In this document: one piece after another, positions 1-5,447 of the stretch
How the letters are laid out: each line of letters starts with the position of its first letter
How positions within the stretch are numbered: position 1 is the stretch's first letter
Source: an uncultured Dorea sp.
Lineage (GTDB): Bacteria > Bacillota > Clostridia > Lachnospirales > Lachnospiraceae
NCBI GenBank assembly: GCA_948844705.1
Contig: CAQNVT010000088.1
Location: forward strand, 1-5,447
DNA length: 5,447 bases
Reading direction: 5' to 3'
Program-made: the position numbers and the translations under genes
Notes under the pieces: model-generated
Told to the model about the DNA's origin: nothing
The model's database searches: none
The model's input: only the letters and a program-made list of their open reading frames with translations

Positions 1-20
1 ACACGACGCTCTTCCGATCT
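1..20. other. Illumina adapter remnant (not genomic)
   Basis: The 20 bases ACACGACGCTCTTCCGATCT are identical to the 3' 20 bases of the Illumina TruSeq Read 1 primer/universal adapter, ending in the usual CGATCT next to the insert. They are sequencing adapter left on the contig end. Genomic sequence therefore begins at base 21, and any reading frame ending here is cut off artificially. Confidence 0.98.
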
Positions 21-373
21 TATTCTGACGGAGATAGTATTTGTTTCAGCAGGACTTCCGGTTCATGTGAAAGCTTCATGGATCTTGCAAAATCATTGCT
101 GGATCCGATGGGAACGTATCCCAGAGTTACCTTTGACAAATCCTGTATGCCGTTTACCACCTCATTGATCGTGCCGTCGCCTCCGAGAGCGATCAGTGTG
201 ATCTCCTTTGAACCAGAAGTGAGGGTATGGGCGAATTTTGTTGCATGTCCGGGATATCGTGTTAAAAACACCTGATATTTAAGCTGACGCTCCTTTAACA
301 TGCCTTCCAGCCGTTTCCAGACCTTAAGTCCCAGCCCGGATCGGGCATGGGGATTAACAATAAATGTGTACAT
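20..373 (-). CDS. Diacylglycerol kinase-family protein (DAGK catalytic domain), C-terminally truncated at contig end
   Basis: This is the N-terminal 117 residues of a lipid kinase of the DagK/YegS/LCB5 family, which transfers phosphate from ATP to diacylglycerol or a similar lipid at the inner face of the membrane. Family marks are the N-terminal strand and turn FIVNPHARSG (residues 4-13), the nucleotide-binding GGDGTINEVVNG (64-75), and PIGSSNDFARS (88-98), which corresponds to the usual G-T-x-N-D-F-A-R motif. Members are usually about 290-310 residues, so roughly 60 percent is missing. The stop is spurious: it reads TAA only because base 20, the last adapter base, supplies its third position, so the real protein continues beyond the contig. 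The start at 371-373 is supported by AGGAGG at 379-384, five bases upstream. The lipid substrate (diacylglycerol, undecaprenol or other) cannot be told from this fragment. Confidence 0.92.
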   Translation of the reverse strand: MYTFIVNPHARSGLGLKVWKRLEGMLKERQLKYQVFLTRYPGHATKFAHTLTSGSKEITLIALGGDGTINEVVNGIQDLSKVTLGYVPIGSSNDFARSMKLSHEPEVLLKQILSPSE

Positions 374-404
374 AGGCGCCTCCTATATAGATATTTTCTA
401 TAAA

Positions 405-440
405 TGAATAAATTATATTAAAATTAATGATTGGATTTTC
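405..440 (-). promoter_or_regulatory. Probable promoter of the DAGK-family gene (good -10, poor -35)
   Basis: Reading leftward, a perfect TATAAT lies at 417-412. It would start transcription near 405 and give a leader of about 31 nt with AGGAGG at 384-379. The expected -35 position (440-435) reads GAAAAT, which does not match TTGACA. The promoter may therefore depend on an activator; direct repeats lie just upstream at 453-470. This is inference from motif positions only. Confidence 0.45.
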
Positions 441-452
441 TGGAAGCAAGGA

Positions 453-470
453 GTTACAATAAGGTTACAA
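453..470. repeat. Tandem direct repeat GTTACAA, 11-bp period
   Basis: GTTACAA occurs at 453-459 and again, after TAAG and one further G, within 464-470 (GTTACAA at 464-470), so the two copies are 11 bp apart, one helical turn. This spacing is typical of sites bound by dimers of OmpR/PhoB-type response regulators on one face of the helix. Relative to the leftward promoter the copies sit at about -48 to -66. The left copy also overlaps a possible rightward -10 (TACAAT, 455-460). Two copies only; chance is possible. Confidence 0.4.
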
Positions 471-481
471 GATATTATTGT

Positions 482-498
482 TGGCAGTTTTTCTGCCA
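482..498 (+). other. Small perfect hairpin TGGCAG-TTTTT-CTGCCA
   Basis: Six-base perfect inverted repeat TGGCAG (482-487) and CTGCCA (493-498) around a five-T loop. It lies 13 bases ahead of the terminator stem at 512. There is no T tract after it, so it is not itself a terminator. It could be a structural element of a short transcript ending at 550, or a protein-binding palindrome. Confidence 0.4.
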
Positions 499-511
499 TA
501 TTCCCTTCTAT

Positions 512-550
512 AAAATCCTTTAAGACCGCTTGCTTGAAGGATTTTTTTTT
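512..550 (+). terminator. Strong rho-independent terminator, rightward
   Basis: A 13-bp stem pairs AAAATCCTTTAAG (512-524) with CTTGAAGGATTTT (533-545) around an 8-base loop, followed by an uninterrupted T run reaching 550. In the rightward RNA the one imperfect pair is an allowed U-G wobble (521-536). In the leftward RNA the same position is a C-A mismatch and only four Us follow the stem. The hairpin is thus best suited to stopping a plus-strand transcript, although it begins just beyond the 3' end of the minus-strand TetR gene and might stop that transcript weakly. No plus-strand coding gene precedes it. Confidence 0.75.
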
Positions 551-576
551 GCGCTTTTTATGAGCCGGTGAAAAAA

Positions 577-1167
577 TCAGAGTGCGCCGTTCAGATATGT
601 CTCTAAGGACCGCTTCATATTGCCTTCAAAATCCGCATCCCCGTTTTTTAAGCACCATTCGAATACATTTCCGATGACGATGATCCGGATATCGGTTGTG
701 ATATCCTCAAGCTCCAGGGAAGGGGACAGAATCCCTGCTTTAATGCATTTTTCAAGATAATTATGTACCGTCACGATCGGGTAAGGACGTTCGGTGCGTA
801 TCAGCGGATTCAGAGACTGGTTTTTAGGTGTATAATAGTTTGACATAAATTCGACGCCCAGCTCCTCGCAATAATGTACATAATTGAGATATACGTAGAT
901 GATGGCGGCCTTTGCCTCCTGTACATTTTCCGGTATATCCAGAAGATCCGGATTAATGCTCGGCTGCTCTTCTATATAGTAGGAGAGCAGATCGTCCTTC
1001 GTTTTAAAATGATGATAGAAGCTTCCGTTAGAGACGCCTGCCTCTTCGCATATATTTTTTATGGATAATTCCTCATAGCCTTTTTTACGGAGAATGTGCT
1101 TGGCCGCGCGGAATATTTTCGCTTTTGTTTCTTTTGATTTTTGCTGCTGCTTTGATAATTCGCCCAT
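577..1167 (-). CDS. TetR/AcrR-family transcriptional regulator
   Basis: A 196-residue one-component DNA-binding repressor, the normal length for the family. The TetR_N domain spans about residues 13-62: helix KIFRAAKHILRKKG (17-30), then the helix-turn-helix LSIKNICEEAGVSNGSFYHHF (about 34-54) with the hallmark GVSNGSFYHHFKTKDDLL. The C-terminal part (about 70-196) is helical and would bind a ligand and dimerise; it gives no ligand clue. An in-frame ATG exists at 1272, but I take the start at 1165-1167. The TetR promoter -10 (1215-1210) and its start site (about 1203) lie inside that extension, so it would not be transcribed, and GAAAGGG lies 10 bases upstream of the chosen ATG. The gene is divergent from tex. 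Autorepression through the palindrome at 1243-1258 is likely, and an effect on tex is possible. Its true targets are unknown. Confidence 0.93.
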   Translation of the reverse strand: MGELSKQQQKSKETKAKIFRAAKHILRKKGYEELSIKNICEEAGVSNGSFYHHFKTKDDLLSYYIEEQPSINPDLLDIPENVQEAKAAIIYVYLNYVHYCEELGVEFMSNYYTPKNQSLNPLIRTERPYPIVTVHNYLEKCIKAGILSPSLELEDITTDIRIIVIGNVFEWCLKNGDADFEGNMKRSLETYLNGAL

Positions 1168-1202
1168 ATTTGTGAAACCCTTTCTAAGCTTTCCTGCAGG
1201 TA

Positions 1203-1238
1203 TGCTATGATTATAACACAGGACGGTGTATTTTACAA
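1203..1238 (-). promoter_or_regulatory. Sigma-A promoter of the TetR gene
   Basis: Reading leftward, TTGTAA (1238-1233), a 17-bp spacer, then TATAAT (1215-1210), preceded by TG one base upstream (TGTTATAAT, an extended -10). Transcription would start near 1203, leaving a leader of about 36 nt with the GAAAGGG ribosome binding site. The near-consensus boxes and ideal spacing make this a strong prediction. Confidence 0.8.
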
Positions 1239-1242
1239 GAAA

Positions 1243-1258
1243 ACAGAGTGGGCTCTGT
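1243..1258. promoter_or_regulatory. Palindrome ACAGAG-TGGG-CTCTGT, candidate TetR operator
   Basis: Perfect 6-bp inverted repeat around a 4-bp centre (16 bp in total), with one further A/T pair matching outside a single mismatch (1241 and 1260). It lies in the region between the divergent TetR and tex promoters, just upstream of the TetR -35 and about 14 bp from the tex -35. Size and location fit an operator for an autoregulating TetR-family dimer. Binding is inferred. Confidence 0.5.
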
Positions 1259-1271
1259 ATCAGCGATAGCA

Positions 1272-1307
1272 TTGCATGCGCGGAAAAATTCAGGTATAAT
1301 GTTCACG
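1272..1307 (+). promoter_or_regulatory. Sigma-A promoter of the tex-yitT operon
   Basis: TTGCAT (1272-1277), a 17-bp spacer, then a perfect TATAAT (1295-1300), with transcription expected from about 1307. The leader of about 47 nt contains GAAAGGG (1341-1347), six bases before the tex ATG. The -35 matches only in TTG; the -10 and spacing are ideal. Confidence 0.75.
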
Positions 1308-1353
1308 GATAAGAAATAGTAAGACAGATGTATTAAAAAAGAAAGGGTTACAT

Positions 1354-3510
1354 ATGGATATTAATCAGAGGATTACGGAGGAACTGAACGTAAAGAGGTG
1401 GCAGGTGGACGCCGCGGTGAAGCTGATCGATGAGGGGAATACGATTCCTTTTATTGCCAGATACCGGAAGGAAGCGACCGGGACGCTGGATGACGAGCAG
1501 CTCAGAAAGCTTCATGAGAGACTTACCTATCTGAGAAATCTGGAGGAGAAGAAGGAGCAGGTGCTCGGGAGCATCGAGGAGCAGGGAAAGCTTACGGAGG
1601 AGCTTAAGGCACAGATCCTTGCGGCACAGACTCTTGTGGTCGTGGAGGATCTGTACCGTCCTTACCGGCCGAAGAGAAGGACGCGTGCGACGATCGCTAA
1701 GGAGAAGGGACTGGAACCTCTTGCGTCGCTTATTATGCTTCAGAAAGCGGACAGACCTCTTGAGGAGCTTGCGGAGGATTATATAGATGAGGAGAAGGAA
1801 GTACATACGGTGCAGGAGGCTATCGCCGGTGCGAAGGATATTATCGCAGAGAATATTTCCGACGAGGCAGATTACCGTATGTGGATACGGAGGCTTACAA
1901 TGCAGAAGGGACGTGTGGTCTCTGCTGCCAGGGATGAGAAGACGGAATCCGTATATGAGATGTACTATGATTTTGAGGAGCCGGTAAGCCGTCTTGCGGG
2001 ACACCGTACTCTTGCCTTAAACCGCGGGGAGAAGGAGAAGATCCTGACGGTGAAGGTCGAAGCGCCGGAGGAGGATATTATAAGATACCTGGAAAAGAAG
2101 ACGATCCATACCGATAATCCGTATACGGCGCCGGTGCTTAGGGAGACCGTCGAGGACAGCTATAAGAGGCTGATCGCGCCTGCGATCGAGCGTGAGATTA
2201 GAAACGAGCTTACGGAAAAGGCGGAGGACGGGGCGATCAGCGTATTCGGAAAGAATCTGGAGCAGCTTCTTATGCAGCCGCCGATCGTAGGACAGACCGT
2301 ACTGGGCTGGGACCCGGCGTTTCGTACGGGCTGCAAGCTTGCCGTTGTAGATCCGACCGGAAAGGTGATCGGAACAACGGTTATTTACCCGACTGCGCCT
2401 ACAACTCCGCAGAAGATACAGGCATCCAAGGATCTGCTCAAGAAGATTATTAAAAAATATCATATCACGCTCATATCTGTCGGGAACGGGACGGCGTCAA
2501 GAGAATCAGAGATGTTCATTGTAGAGCTTTTAAAGGAGATTCCGGAGAAGGTGCAGTACGTGATCGTAAATGAAGCGGGGGCTTCCGTCTATTCCGCAAG
2601 TAAGCTTGCGAGCGAGGAATTTCCGAAGTTTGACGTGGGACAGAGGAGCGCAACCTCTATTGCGAGAAGGCTTCAGGATCCCCTTGCGGAGCTTGTAAAG
2701 ATCGATCCGAAGTCCATCGGTGTAGGACAGTATCAGCATGATATGAATCAGAAAAAGCTGAGCGAGGCATTGTCCGGCGTGGTGGAGGACTGTGTAAATA
2801 AAGTAGGCGTAGATTTGAACACGGCGTCGGCGCCGCTGTTGTCCTATATATCCGGCATTTCTTCCACTATAGCAAAGAATATCGTGGCGTACAGGGAGGA
2901 AAACGGGCGGTTTTTAAACCGCAGGCAGCTCCTTAAGGTGGCAAAGCTTGGACCGAAGGCGTATGAACAGTGTGCCGGCTTTATGCGGATTCAGGGAGGC
3001 GACAATCCTTTGGACGGGACAAGCGTCCATCCGGAATCCTATGAGGCGGCGGAAAAACTTCTTCACAGACAGGGATTTGCACCGGAGGATATAAGAGGAG
3101 GAAAGCTTACCGGACTTTCACTTACGATCAAGGATTATAAGAGGCTTTCAGAGGAGCTTGGCATAGGGGAAATTACTCTGCGGGATATTGTAAAGGAGCT
3201 TGAAAAGCCGGCCCGCGATCCCCGCGACGAGATGCCGAAGCCGATCCTCCGCACAGACGTGCTGGAGATGAAGGATCTGACGGAAGGAATGATCCTGAAG
3301 GGAACCGTCCGCAATGTAATCGATTTTGGGGTGTTTGTGGATATCGGAGTGCATCAGGACGGGCTTGTGCATATTTCCCAGATCACGGACAAAAAATATA
3401 TTAAGCATCCGTTAGAGGCGGTAAGCGTCGGGGATATCGTAGATGTGAAGGTTATGAGTGTGGATTTGAAGAAAAAAAGGATCCAGCTTACAATGAAAGG
3501 GATATCATGA
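1354..3510 (+). CDS. tex: RNA-binding transcription accessory protein Tex (YhgF/YdcI family)
   Basis: Full-length Tex of 718 residues, close to the length of Bacillus YdcI. Tex is a cytoplasmic nucleic-acid-binding protein associated with transcription and RNA handling; its precise role varies between species. Domains in order: an N-terminal helical region with INQRITEELNVK (3-14) and FIARYRKEATG (33-43), typical of the family; a YqgF/RNase H-like domain (about 313-440) opening with GWDPAFRTGCK (318-328), then the family signatures GNGTASRE and VNEAGASVYSAS; a helix-hairpin-helix region (about 487-550) with DLNTASAPLLSYISGI and GRFLNRRQLLKV; and a C-terminal S1 RNA-binding domain (about 643-715) with GTVRNVIDFGVFVDIG and DGLVHISQI. 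The ATG follows GAAAGGG by six bases. The stop overlaps the yitT start (ATGA), so the genes are probably co-transcribed and translationally coupled. No damage is seen. Confidence 0.97.
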   Translation: MDINQRITEELNVKRWQVDAAVKLIDEGNTIPFIARYRKEATGTLDDEQLRKLHERLTYLRNLEEKKEQVLGSIEEQGKLTEELKAQILAAQTLVVVEDLYRPYRPKRRTRATIAKEKGLEPLASLIMLQKADRPLEELAEDYIDEEKEVHTVQEAIAGAKDIIAENISDEADYRMWIRRLTMQKGRVVSAARDEKTESVYEMYYDFEEPVSRLAGHRTLALNRGEKEKILTVKVEAPEEDIIRYLEKKTIHTDNPYTAPVLRETVEDSYKRLIAPAIEREIRNELTEKAEDGAISVFGKNLEQLLMQPPIVGQTVLGWDPAFRTGCKLAVVDPTGKVIGTTVIYPTAPTTPQKIQASKDLLKKIIKKYHITLISVGNGTASRESEMFIVELLKEIPEKVQYVIVNEAGASVYSASKLASEEFPKFDVGQRSATSIARRLQDPLAELVKIDPKSIGVGQYQHDMNQKKLSEALSGVVEDCVNKVGVDLNTASAPLLSYISGISSTIAKNIVAYREENGRFLNRRQLLKVAKLGPKAYEQCAGFMRIQGGDNPLDGTSVHPESYEAAEKLLHRQGFAPEDIRGGKLTGLSLTIKDYKRLSEELGIGEITLRDIVKELEKPARDPRDEMPKPILRTDVLEMKDLTEGMILKGTVRNVIDFGVFVDIGVHQDGLVHISQITDKKYIKHPLEAVSVGDIVDVKVMSVDLKKKRIQLTMKGIS

Positions 3511-4394
3511 AGTCAGACTGGAGAAAAAATATAGAAACAGTTATCGGTGTTTTAGTGGGGAATATGATTTTAGCATTTGCCGTTGCTGCGTTTTTGGTTC
3601 CTCACGGCATCATTATGGGCGGCGCAACAGGTATCGGTCTTACGATTAATCACTATATCCCTGCGGCAGACCTTTCGCTGATTATTCTGATTGTCAACGG
3701 TATATTGTTTTTGATCGGGGCGCTGATACTGGGAAAGAAGTTTGTTGTTACTACAATTGCAAGTACATTTCTCTATCCGGTATGCCTGTCCGTGATGCGG
3801 GCGATTCCGGGGATCACGGCGCTTACCGATAACATTATGCTGGCAACTCTTTACGGGGGAGCGATCCTGGGAATCGGTGTCGGACTTGTAATCAGGGTAG
3901 GGGCCTCAACAGGCGGAACGGATATTCTTGCATTGGTTCTTAATAAATGGTTCCATGTACCCGTAGCAATACTTGTATACGTAGTGGACTTTATTGTATT
4001 GGGAAATCAGGTGTTGTTTTCTGATACCGAGCAGATCATGTACGGCCTTCTTGCACTTGTGCTTGAGACGATGCTCCTTAATAAGGTGATGCTTTTGGGA
4101 CAGTCACAGATTCAGCTTTTCATCATCTCAGACAAATATGAGGAAATCCGGGAAAAAATGCTGGAAAGTCTGGATGTGGGGGTGTCGATGCTCCACATGG
4201 AAACCGGATACGGCAAGGAATATAAGAAGGGAGTGCTCTGCGTTGTTCCTAACCGTAAGCTTTATTCCGTGAAGGAGCTGGTGCAGTCTGTGGACGAAAA
4301 AGCGTTTATTACAATCACGCAGATCAATGAGGTACGGGGACGTGGATTTAGTTTATCAAGGGATTATCTGACAGAGGAGAAGGATCAGGGCTAG
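3507..4394 (+). CDS. YitT-family integral membrane protein (DUF161 plus DUF2179)
   Basis: A 295-residue membrane protein of the YitT family, widespread in Firmicutes and of unestablished transport substrate. Hydrophobic segments are visible at roughly residues 12-32, 54-76, 79-97, 108-130, 151-171 and 177-196, giving about six membrane helices. Conserved family motifs are GGATGIGL (38-45) after the first segment and GASTGGTDI (132-140). The soluble C-terminal part (about 204-287) matches the DUF2179 domain, with FIISDKYEEIREKML, GVLCVVPNRK and the terminal VRGRGFSL; it is expected in the cytoplasm and may sense a small ligand (inference). Length is normal. The start overlaps the tex stop by four bases, with its own GAAAGGG (3495-3501) five bases upstream. 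The link to tex is positional; no functional tie is known to me. Confidence 0.95.
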   Translation: MKSDWRKNIETVIGVLVGNMILAFAVAAFLVPHGIIMGGATGIGLTINHYIPAADLSLIILIVNGILFLIGALILGKKFVVTTIASTFLYPVCLSVMRAIPGITALTDNIMLATLYGGAILGIGVGLVIRVGASTGGTDILALVLNKWFHVPVAILVYVVDFIVLGNQVLFSDTEQIMYGLLALVLETMLLNKVMLLGQSQIQLFIISDKYEEIREKMLESLDVGVSMLHMETGYGKEYKKGVLCVVPNRKLYSVKELVQSVDEKAFITITQINEVRGRGFSLSRDYLTEEKDQG

Positions 4395-4467
4395 GGCGTC
4401 GGCCATTGCGGCGGAAAACACCGGTTTTATACCTCCTGTTCCGTTGAATGACAGAGATTTTGACAGA

Positions 4468-4485
4468 TTGTTAAAATATTATCTT
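4468..4485. promoter_or_regulatory. Imperfect Rex-like site upstream of pckA
   Basis: TTGTTAA (4468-4474), four bases, then TTATCTT (4479-4485). The Rex redox repressor consensus is TTGTTAA-N4-TTAACAA: the left half matches 7 of 7 and the right half 4 of 7. Rex controls fermentation and NAD-linked genes in clostridia. The site is some 25 bp upstream of the pckA -35, and the region is AT-rich, so a chance match is quite possible. Confidence 0.2.
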
Positions 4486-4510
4486 TTTTGAAAAAAATGA
4501 GCAATTTTTG

Positions 4511-4545
4511 TTGATTTTATTTTTTTATCATGTATACTATGAAGA
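4511..4545 (+). promoter_or_regulatory. Probable sigma-A promoter of pckA
   Basis: TTGATT (4511-4516), a 16-bp T-rich spacer, then TATACT (4533-4538), with transcription expected near 4545 and a leader of about 53 nt before the ATG. The upstream DNA (4488-4530) is rich in A and T tracts, as often seen at active Firmicute promoters. A second reading (TACTAT at 4535-4540, 18-bp spacer) is possible. Confidence 0.6.
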
Positions 4546-4597
4546 TACGGGAGTAAATTACTTTCGCTTACATTATAAAAAAAGGAGATTAGGAAAG

Positions 4598-5434
4598 ATG
4601 GCAGAAATCAATTTAAGCAAGTATGGTATTAGCGGAACTACTGAAATTGTACGTAACCCTTCTTATGAGATGCTGTTTGACGAGGAGACAAAGCCGGGGC
4701 TTGAGGGCTTTGAAAAAGGTCAGGTCAGTGAGCTTGGTGCAGTGAATGTTATGACTGGTGTCTATACCGGACGCTCACCAAAAGATAAATTTATCGTAAT
4801 GGACGAAAATTCAAAGGACACTGTATGGTGGACTTCTGATGAATACAAGAATGACAATCATCCTGCTTCCGAGGAGACATGGAAGGCAGTAAAGGATATC
4901 GCGCTTAAGGAGCTGTCTGACAAGAGACTGTTCGTTGTAGATGCTTTCTGCGGTACGAATGAGGATACACGCATGGCGATCCGTTTCATTATGGAAGTGG
5001 CATGGCAGGCTCATTTTATCAGAAATATGTTCATTATGCCGACAGAGGAAGAGCTTGCGAAATTTGAGCCTGATTTTGTCGTTTATAATGCATCCAAGGC
5101 TAAGGTTGAAAATTATAAGGAACTGGGCTTAAATTCAGAGACGGCTGTCGTATTTAACATTACAAGCCGCGAGCAGGTTATTATCAATACATGGTACGGC
5201 GGAGAGATGAAGAAGGGTATGTTCTCTATGATGAACTACTATCTGCCGCTTAAGGGCGTTGCTTCCATGCACTGCTCAGCAAATACAGATATGAACGGCG
5301 AGAATACGGCGATCTTCTTCGGACTTTCCGGAACGGGCAAGACGACGCTTTCCACAGACCCGAAGAGACTTCTGATCGGTGATGACGAGCACGGCTGGGA
5401 TGACGAGGGTATCTTTAACTTCGAGGGCGGATAG
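4598..5434 (+). CDS. pckA: Phosphoenolpyruvate carboxykinase (ATP), N-terminal half, truncated by contig-end artefact
   Basis: ATP-dependent PEPCK interconverts oxaloacetate plus ATP with phosphoenolpyruvate, CO2 and ADP in the cytoplasm; in fermenting anaerobes it often runs toward oxaloacetate. About 277 reliable residues of a usual 530-540 are present. Active-site signatures: substrate-binding R59 in [20 protein letters not shown] with K205/K206; metal-binding H225 in SMHCSAN; the P-loop GLSGTGKTT (242-250) with K248; and the metal/ATP motif [10 protein letters not shown] with D262 and D263. Start chosen at 4598: AAGGAG (4582-4587) lies 10 bases upstream and the protein begins [10 protein letters not shown] as in relatives. 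The in-frame ATG at 4508 lies upstream of the predicted -10 and is not expected in the mRNA. The stop at 5432-5434 is false. The frame should continue after NFEGG with the family's CYAK, but the last 18 bases are an inverted copy of 5226-5243. The gene itself is probably intact in the genome. Confidence 0.96.
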   Translation: MAEINLSKYGISGTTEIVRNPSYEMLFDEETKPGLEGFEKGQVSELGAVNVMTGVYTGRSPKDKFIVMDENSKDTVWWTSDEYKNDNHPASEETWKAVKDIALKELSDKRLFVVDAFCGTNEDTRMAIRFIMEVAWQAHFIRNMFIMPTEEELAKFEPDFVVYNASKAKVENYKELGLNSETAVVFNITSREQVIINTWYGGEMKKGMFSMMNYYLPLKGVASMHCSANTDMNGENTAIFFGLSGTGKTTLSTDPKRLLIGDDEHGWDDEGIFNFEGG

Positions 5435-5447
5435 TAGTTCATCATAG
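5430..5447. repeat. Terminal inverted copy of 5226-5243 (fold-back chimera)
   Basis: GATAGTAGTTCATCATAG at the window end is the exact reverse complement of the 18 bases at 5226-5243 inside pckA, which encode MMNYY. Translating the minus strand from the end gives MMNYY again, then departs from PEPCK. The junction shares a few bases (about GGAT) with the expected genuine continuation. This is the pattern of an inverted amplification or assembly chimera, not a natural terminus. Confidence 0.9.

Noticed and set aside
80..110. GSSNDFAR in place of the more usual GTxNDFAR in the lipid kinase
   Set aside because: Serine-for-threonine variants of this motif are common in Firmicute members, so it is not evidence of lost activity.
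1168..1272. 35-residue N-terminal extension of the TetR protein from the upstream ATG
   Set aside because: The predicted TetR promoter -10 and start site lie inside this stretch, the residues precede the normal start of the family, and the internal ATG has a ribosome binding site.
1202..1272. Inverted repeat ATGCTAT (1202-1208) and ATAGCAT (1266-1272) flanking the divergent promoters
   Set aside because: Only 7 bp each and far apart; a match of this size is reasonably likely by chance in a region this long. The 16-bp compact palindrome between them is a better operator candidate.
1348..2004. Long minus-strand open frame of 218 codons opposite tex
   Set aside because: It lies wholly antisense to a certain tex gene, has a leucine/arginine-heavy composition typical of the complement of a biased coding strand, and has no recognisable domain.
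2017..2463. Minus-strand open frame of 148 codons opposite tex
   Set aside because: Shadow of the tex YqgF region, with low-information composition and no ribosome binding support or domain.
4508..4597. 30-residue N-terminal extension of PEPCK
   Set aside because: It overlaps the predicted pckA promoter, and the sequence after 4598 already matches the family's N terminus with AAGGAG in front.
5239..5445. Minus-strand open frame of 68 codons at the window end
   Set aside because: Antisense to pckA; its first residues, MMNYY, are simply the fold-back copy of pckA codons.
5430..5447. Natural frameshift or pseudogenisation of pckA
   Set aside because: The exact inverted identity to 5226-5243 explains the stop codons as an artefact; the gene is otherwise undamaged with all active-site motifs.
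1..5447. CRISPR array, insertion sequence, tRNA or rRNA, prophage or defence system
   Set aside because: No regularly spaced repeats, transposase, integrase, cloverleaf or rRNA-like sequence was seen on either strand; the genes are ordinary chromosomal genes.

Overview
The window looks like a short-read contig from a Gram-positive, anaerobic Firmicute, most likely a gut Lachnospiraceae or related Clostridia. The evidence is moderate GC content, frequent AGA/AGG arginine codons, GAAAGGG or AAGGAG ribosome binding sites, sigma-A promoters, and protein sequences of clostridial character (a 718-aa Tex, YitT, ATP-type PEPCK). The taxonomic call is inference from impressions of the proteins and was not tested by a search.

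Layout, left to right. Bases 1-20 are Illumina adapter, not genome. They run into a minus-strand diacylglycerol kinase-family gene (20-373) that is cut off and ends at a false stop made by the adapter junction. Next is a gap of about 200 bp (374-576) holding a probable minus-strand promoter, a pair of 11-bp-phased GTTACAA repeats, a small hairpin and a strong rightward terminator with no evident gene to terminate. A TetR-family regulator (577-1167, minus) follows. It is divergent from tex (1354-3510, plus), and the 186-bp region between them carries a convincing sigma-A promoter for each side and a 16-bp palindrome suited to be the TetR operator. tex overlaps a YitT-family membrane protein gene (3507-4394) by four bases, so the two are very likely one operon. 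After another gap of about 200 bp with its own promoter, pckA (4598 onward) encodes the first half of ATP-dependent phosphoenolpyruvate carboxykinase. Its apparent stop at 5432-5434 is not real: the last 18 bases are an exact reverse complement of bases 5226-5243 of the same gene, a fold-back chimera at the contig end.

The genes are mostly housekeeping: a lipid or sphingoid-type kinase fragment, a one-component regulator, an RNA-binding transcription accessory factor, a membrane protein of unknown substrate, and a central carbon enzyme. I see no mobile element, CRISPR array, tRNA, rRNA or defence system. No new biological system is evident. The most useful observations are the artefacts at both contig ends, which give two genes false stop codons, and the orphan terminator at 512-550, which may mark a small RNA.
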